Shown here one piece after another: positions 62,701 to 64,000 of a stretch of 64,000 nt of DNA. The stretch is from assembly GCA_914767715.1 (NCBI GenBank), contig OU612075.1, positions 9,796,001-9,860,000 on the forward strand, given 5' to 3'. Numbering within the stretch: the first letter of the stretch is position 1; the number at the start of each line of letters is the position of its first letter. This DNA comes from Membranipora membranacea (Eukaryota > Bryozoa > Gymnolaemata > Cheilostomatida > Membraniporidae). The translations under genes were made by a program, and so were the position numbers. The notes below the pieces were generated by a model. The model had not been told where the DNA came from. It ran no database searches and saw only the letters and a program-made list of their open reading frames with translations.

Positions 62701-63498
62701 TGATGACGATAAATTCTAGAAGTAAATTTTGAAATAAACATTTTACTTGCTGATAGATCCATGTCATTTGATACATAGATTTAATTAAATCTAGGAGAGA
62801 TTGTCTGACCTTGTAAAAGTAGAAGACAACAACAAATCTGATACCAAATTGGATGATAAAAATTGTTGACAGCAATGAACTAAATGTTTAGTTCATTGTT
62901 GACAGCATTGATACCTCTATAAAGCAAAATGAAGTCACATGCAGCTATCAATGTTTCTTATTATACTTGTAGCAATGCTCGACGATTCCTAGAGGCCAGT
63001 GTGGCAAAGATGCTCTCAGTATTTCCATTATCAAATGAAGTCCTGGAGTTTGCTCCAATGGTCAAGCCTTCAAAGAGAACCTCTTACAGTATTTCTCAAG
63101 TTCTGTCATTAGCGAATGCTCTTGGCTATCAGGATCACTCAGATGATATTGAGGACGAGTGGTTGGAACTTCTAACTGAAGACGAGGTATGTGCTGACAC
63201 AGATATCGAGGAGTATTGGGGAAAGGCTGCAACATCAAAGCCTCACCTCTCAACCATGATGATGGCTCTAATGAGTGTGCCTCATAGTAATGCTGCCAGC
63301 GAACGCCTGTTTTCAATGTTGAAAAAAGTATATAGTGATGAGCGTTCACAACTAGGACAAGACACCCTAACTAGCTTGCTATCTGTGAAAGTAAATATGG
63401 ACGGCTGCTGCTACGACACCAAGTATGACGATCAGCTTCTTTGCAGCATCAAAAAGGCTGCTATGAATCACAACATGCAGTATGAGAAGCCTGAATAA
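59746..63498 (+). CDS. BED-finger hAT transposase-derived protein (650 aa)
   Basis: Seven exons: 59746-60024, 60346-60508, 60773-61001, 61513-61743, 61946-62237, 62457-62689 and 62973-63498, GT-AG, phases consistent, 1953 nt. The N-terminus has a BED-type zinc finger (C42, C45, H62, H68). The middle is hAT-like: SNDRGDNKQL, PICNSGTGQNLFDT, SFNSDNCSAMKG, CICHLANLA and SPTRWLS. The C-terminus is the hAT dimerisation region (PHSNAASERLFSMLKKVYSD, about 578-625). In related transposases the first catalytic Asp sits just before 'SND'; here the residues are V-E, so that Asp appears replaced. All exons are open, six introns are present, and no terminal inverted repeats are seen nearby. A domesticated DNA-binding protein is the likely reading. 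Confidence 0.75.
62866..62906. mobile_element. 25-bp palindromic insertion with 8-bp target duplication (copy 2)
   Basis: Insert 62874-62898 (aatgaactaaa / t / gtttagttcattg) differs from the copy at 11352 only at the central base. It is flanked by a different direct repeat, ttgacagc (62866-62873 and 62899-62906). It lies in the last intron of the hAT-derived gene. Confidence 0.85.
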
Positions 63499-64000
63499 TT
63501 GATGTATTAATACTAAAAAGCTTTTAACTCAGTCCATCCATCAAGTAAATTATATTTTCCCATATCAGTTATCAAGCATCATTCATCCAGTGCCTCATAT
63601 ATATAAGTCATACAAAAGTTCTAACTATTTTAGTGTTAAAATTATCGTCCATCAGCATCAATACTCATAGCTCATTTATGGCAGGTTATACATGTTCTAC
63701 CTCAATCCTTGATGTCAACTAGTCTAACAACTCAATATATTTCTTGTTTTCATTAGCTACACACCCGTACCTATATGTCTATGTTCAACTCTGTGCTCAT
63801 GCCAAAAGTGATGCCATGATGTATACCATTTTATCCCGTGTTTAACCTAAGAGCCTCATTTGCCTTTTCTACCACATTTTAGCTAATTCTTTCAGTATTT
63901 TCACTCATTTGTGTAAGTGTATCCCTTCCATGCAAGTCATCTGGGACTATATTTTGCTCTGTACATATACCAATATATATTACCTTAACTGCTTGTCGAT
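63499..64000. other. Downstream of the hAT-derived gene; no gene seen
   Basis: AT-rich, presumably 3' UTR and intergenic DNA. No AATAAA at a convincing place and no terminal inverted repeat matching sequence upstream of 59746. Confidence 0.4.

Noticed and set aside
1-64000. CRISPR arrays, operons, or other prokaryotic features
   Set aside because: Introns, LINEs, TRIM and hAT genes show a eukaryotic genome; no regularly spaced short repeats were seen.

Overview
This is eukaryotic, almost certainly invertebrate metazoan, genomic DNA. It is AT-rich, its genes are split by short GT-AG introns, and it holds tripartite-motif (TRIM) type ubiquitin ligases, an RNF26-like membrane ligase, LINE remnants and a hAT-derived gene. 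I cannot name the species. A sponge or another early-branching marine animal is a guess.

Layout. Positions 1-52740 are a tandem array of four diverged copies of one segment: unit 1 (1-15797), unit 2 (15798-29427), unit 3 (29428-46612) and unit 4 (46613-52740). A full unit carries, on the plus strand, gene A (RING, two B-boxes, coiled coil and a six-blade beta-propeller; 8 exons, 616 aa) and, about 5 kb downstream, gene B (RNF26-like, multi-spanning membrane protein with a C-terminal C3HC5 RING; 7 exons, 537 aa). Between them lie a minus-strand LINE ORF1 relic and a long fold-back element. Gene A is intact in units 2, 3 and 4. In unit 1 it has lost its RING exon and carries a nonsense codon. 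Gene B is intact only in unit 3. In unit 1 it has two nonsense codons. In unit 2 it is reduced to its last ~62 bases by a 6.2 kb replacement. In unit 4 the duplication stops before reaching it, at a 27-bp perfect inverted repeat.

The main signal is in gene A. Between copies 2 and 3 the RING, B-box and coiled-coil exons differ by about 2 amino-acid-changing and 8 silent codons. The two propeller exons differ by about 31 replacement and 10 silent codons. The replacements recur every ~42 residues at two loops per blade that should lie on one face of the propeller. This looks like a recognition surface under diversifying selection on a constant ubiquitin-ligase chassis, next to a relative of RNF26, a known regulator of innate signalling. 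The array is a candidate for an undescribed variable-receptor or restriction-factor cluster.

The foreign block inside unit 2 (21621-27781) contains a three-exon gene for a 118-aa secreted cysteine-rich protein (antistasin-like plus a WAP/colipase-like segment), two LINE reverse-transcriptase tails and several fold-back elements.

The single-copy flank (52741-64000) holds a possible terminal exon, a decayed SGNH-hydrolase copy, an intact four-exon SGNH-hydrolase gene (312 aa), and an intact seven-exon BED/hAT transposase-derived gene (650 aa) that appears to lack one catalytic aspartate. Comparing units shows several insertions with clean empty sites. One is a 25-bp palindrome with an 8-bp target duplication, and it occurs a second time with a different duplication in the hAT-derived gene. 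All exon models, counts and alignments were made by eye.
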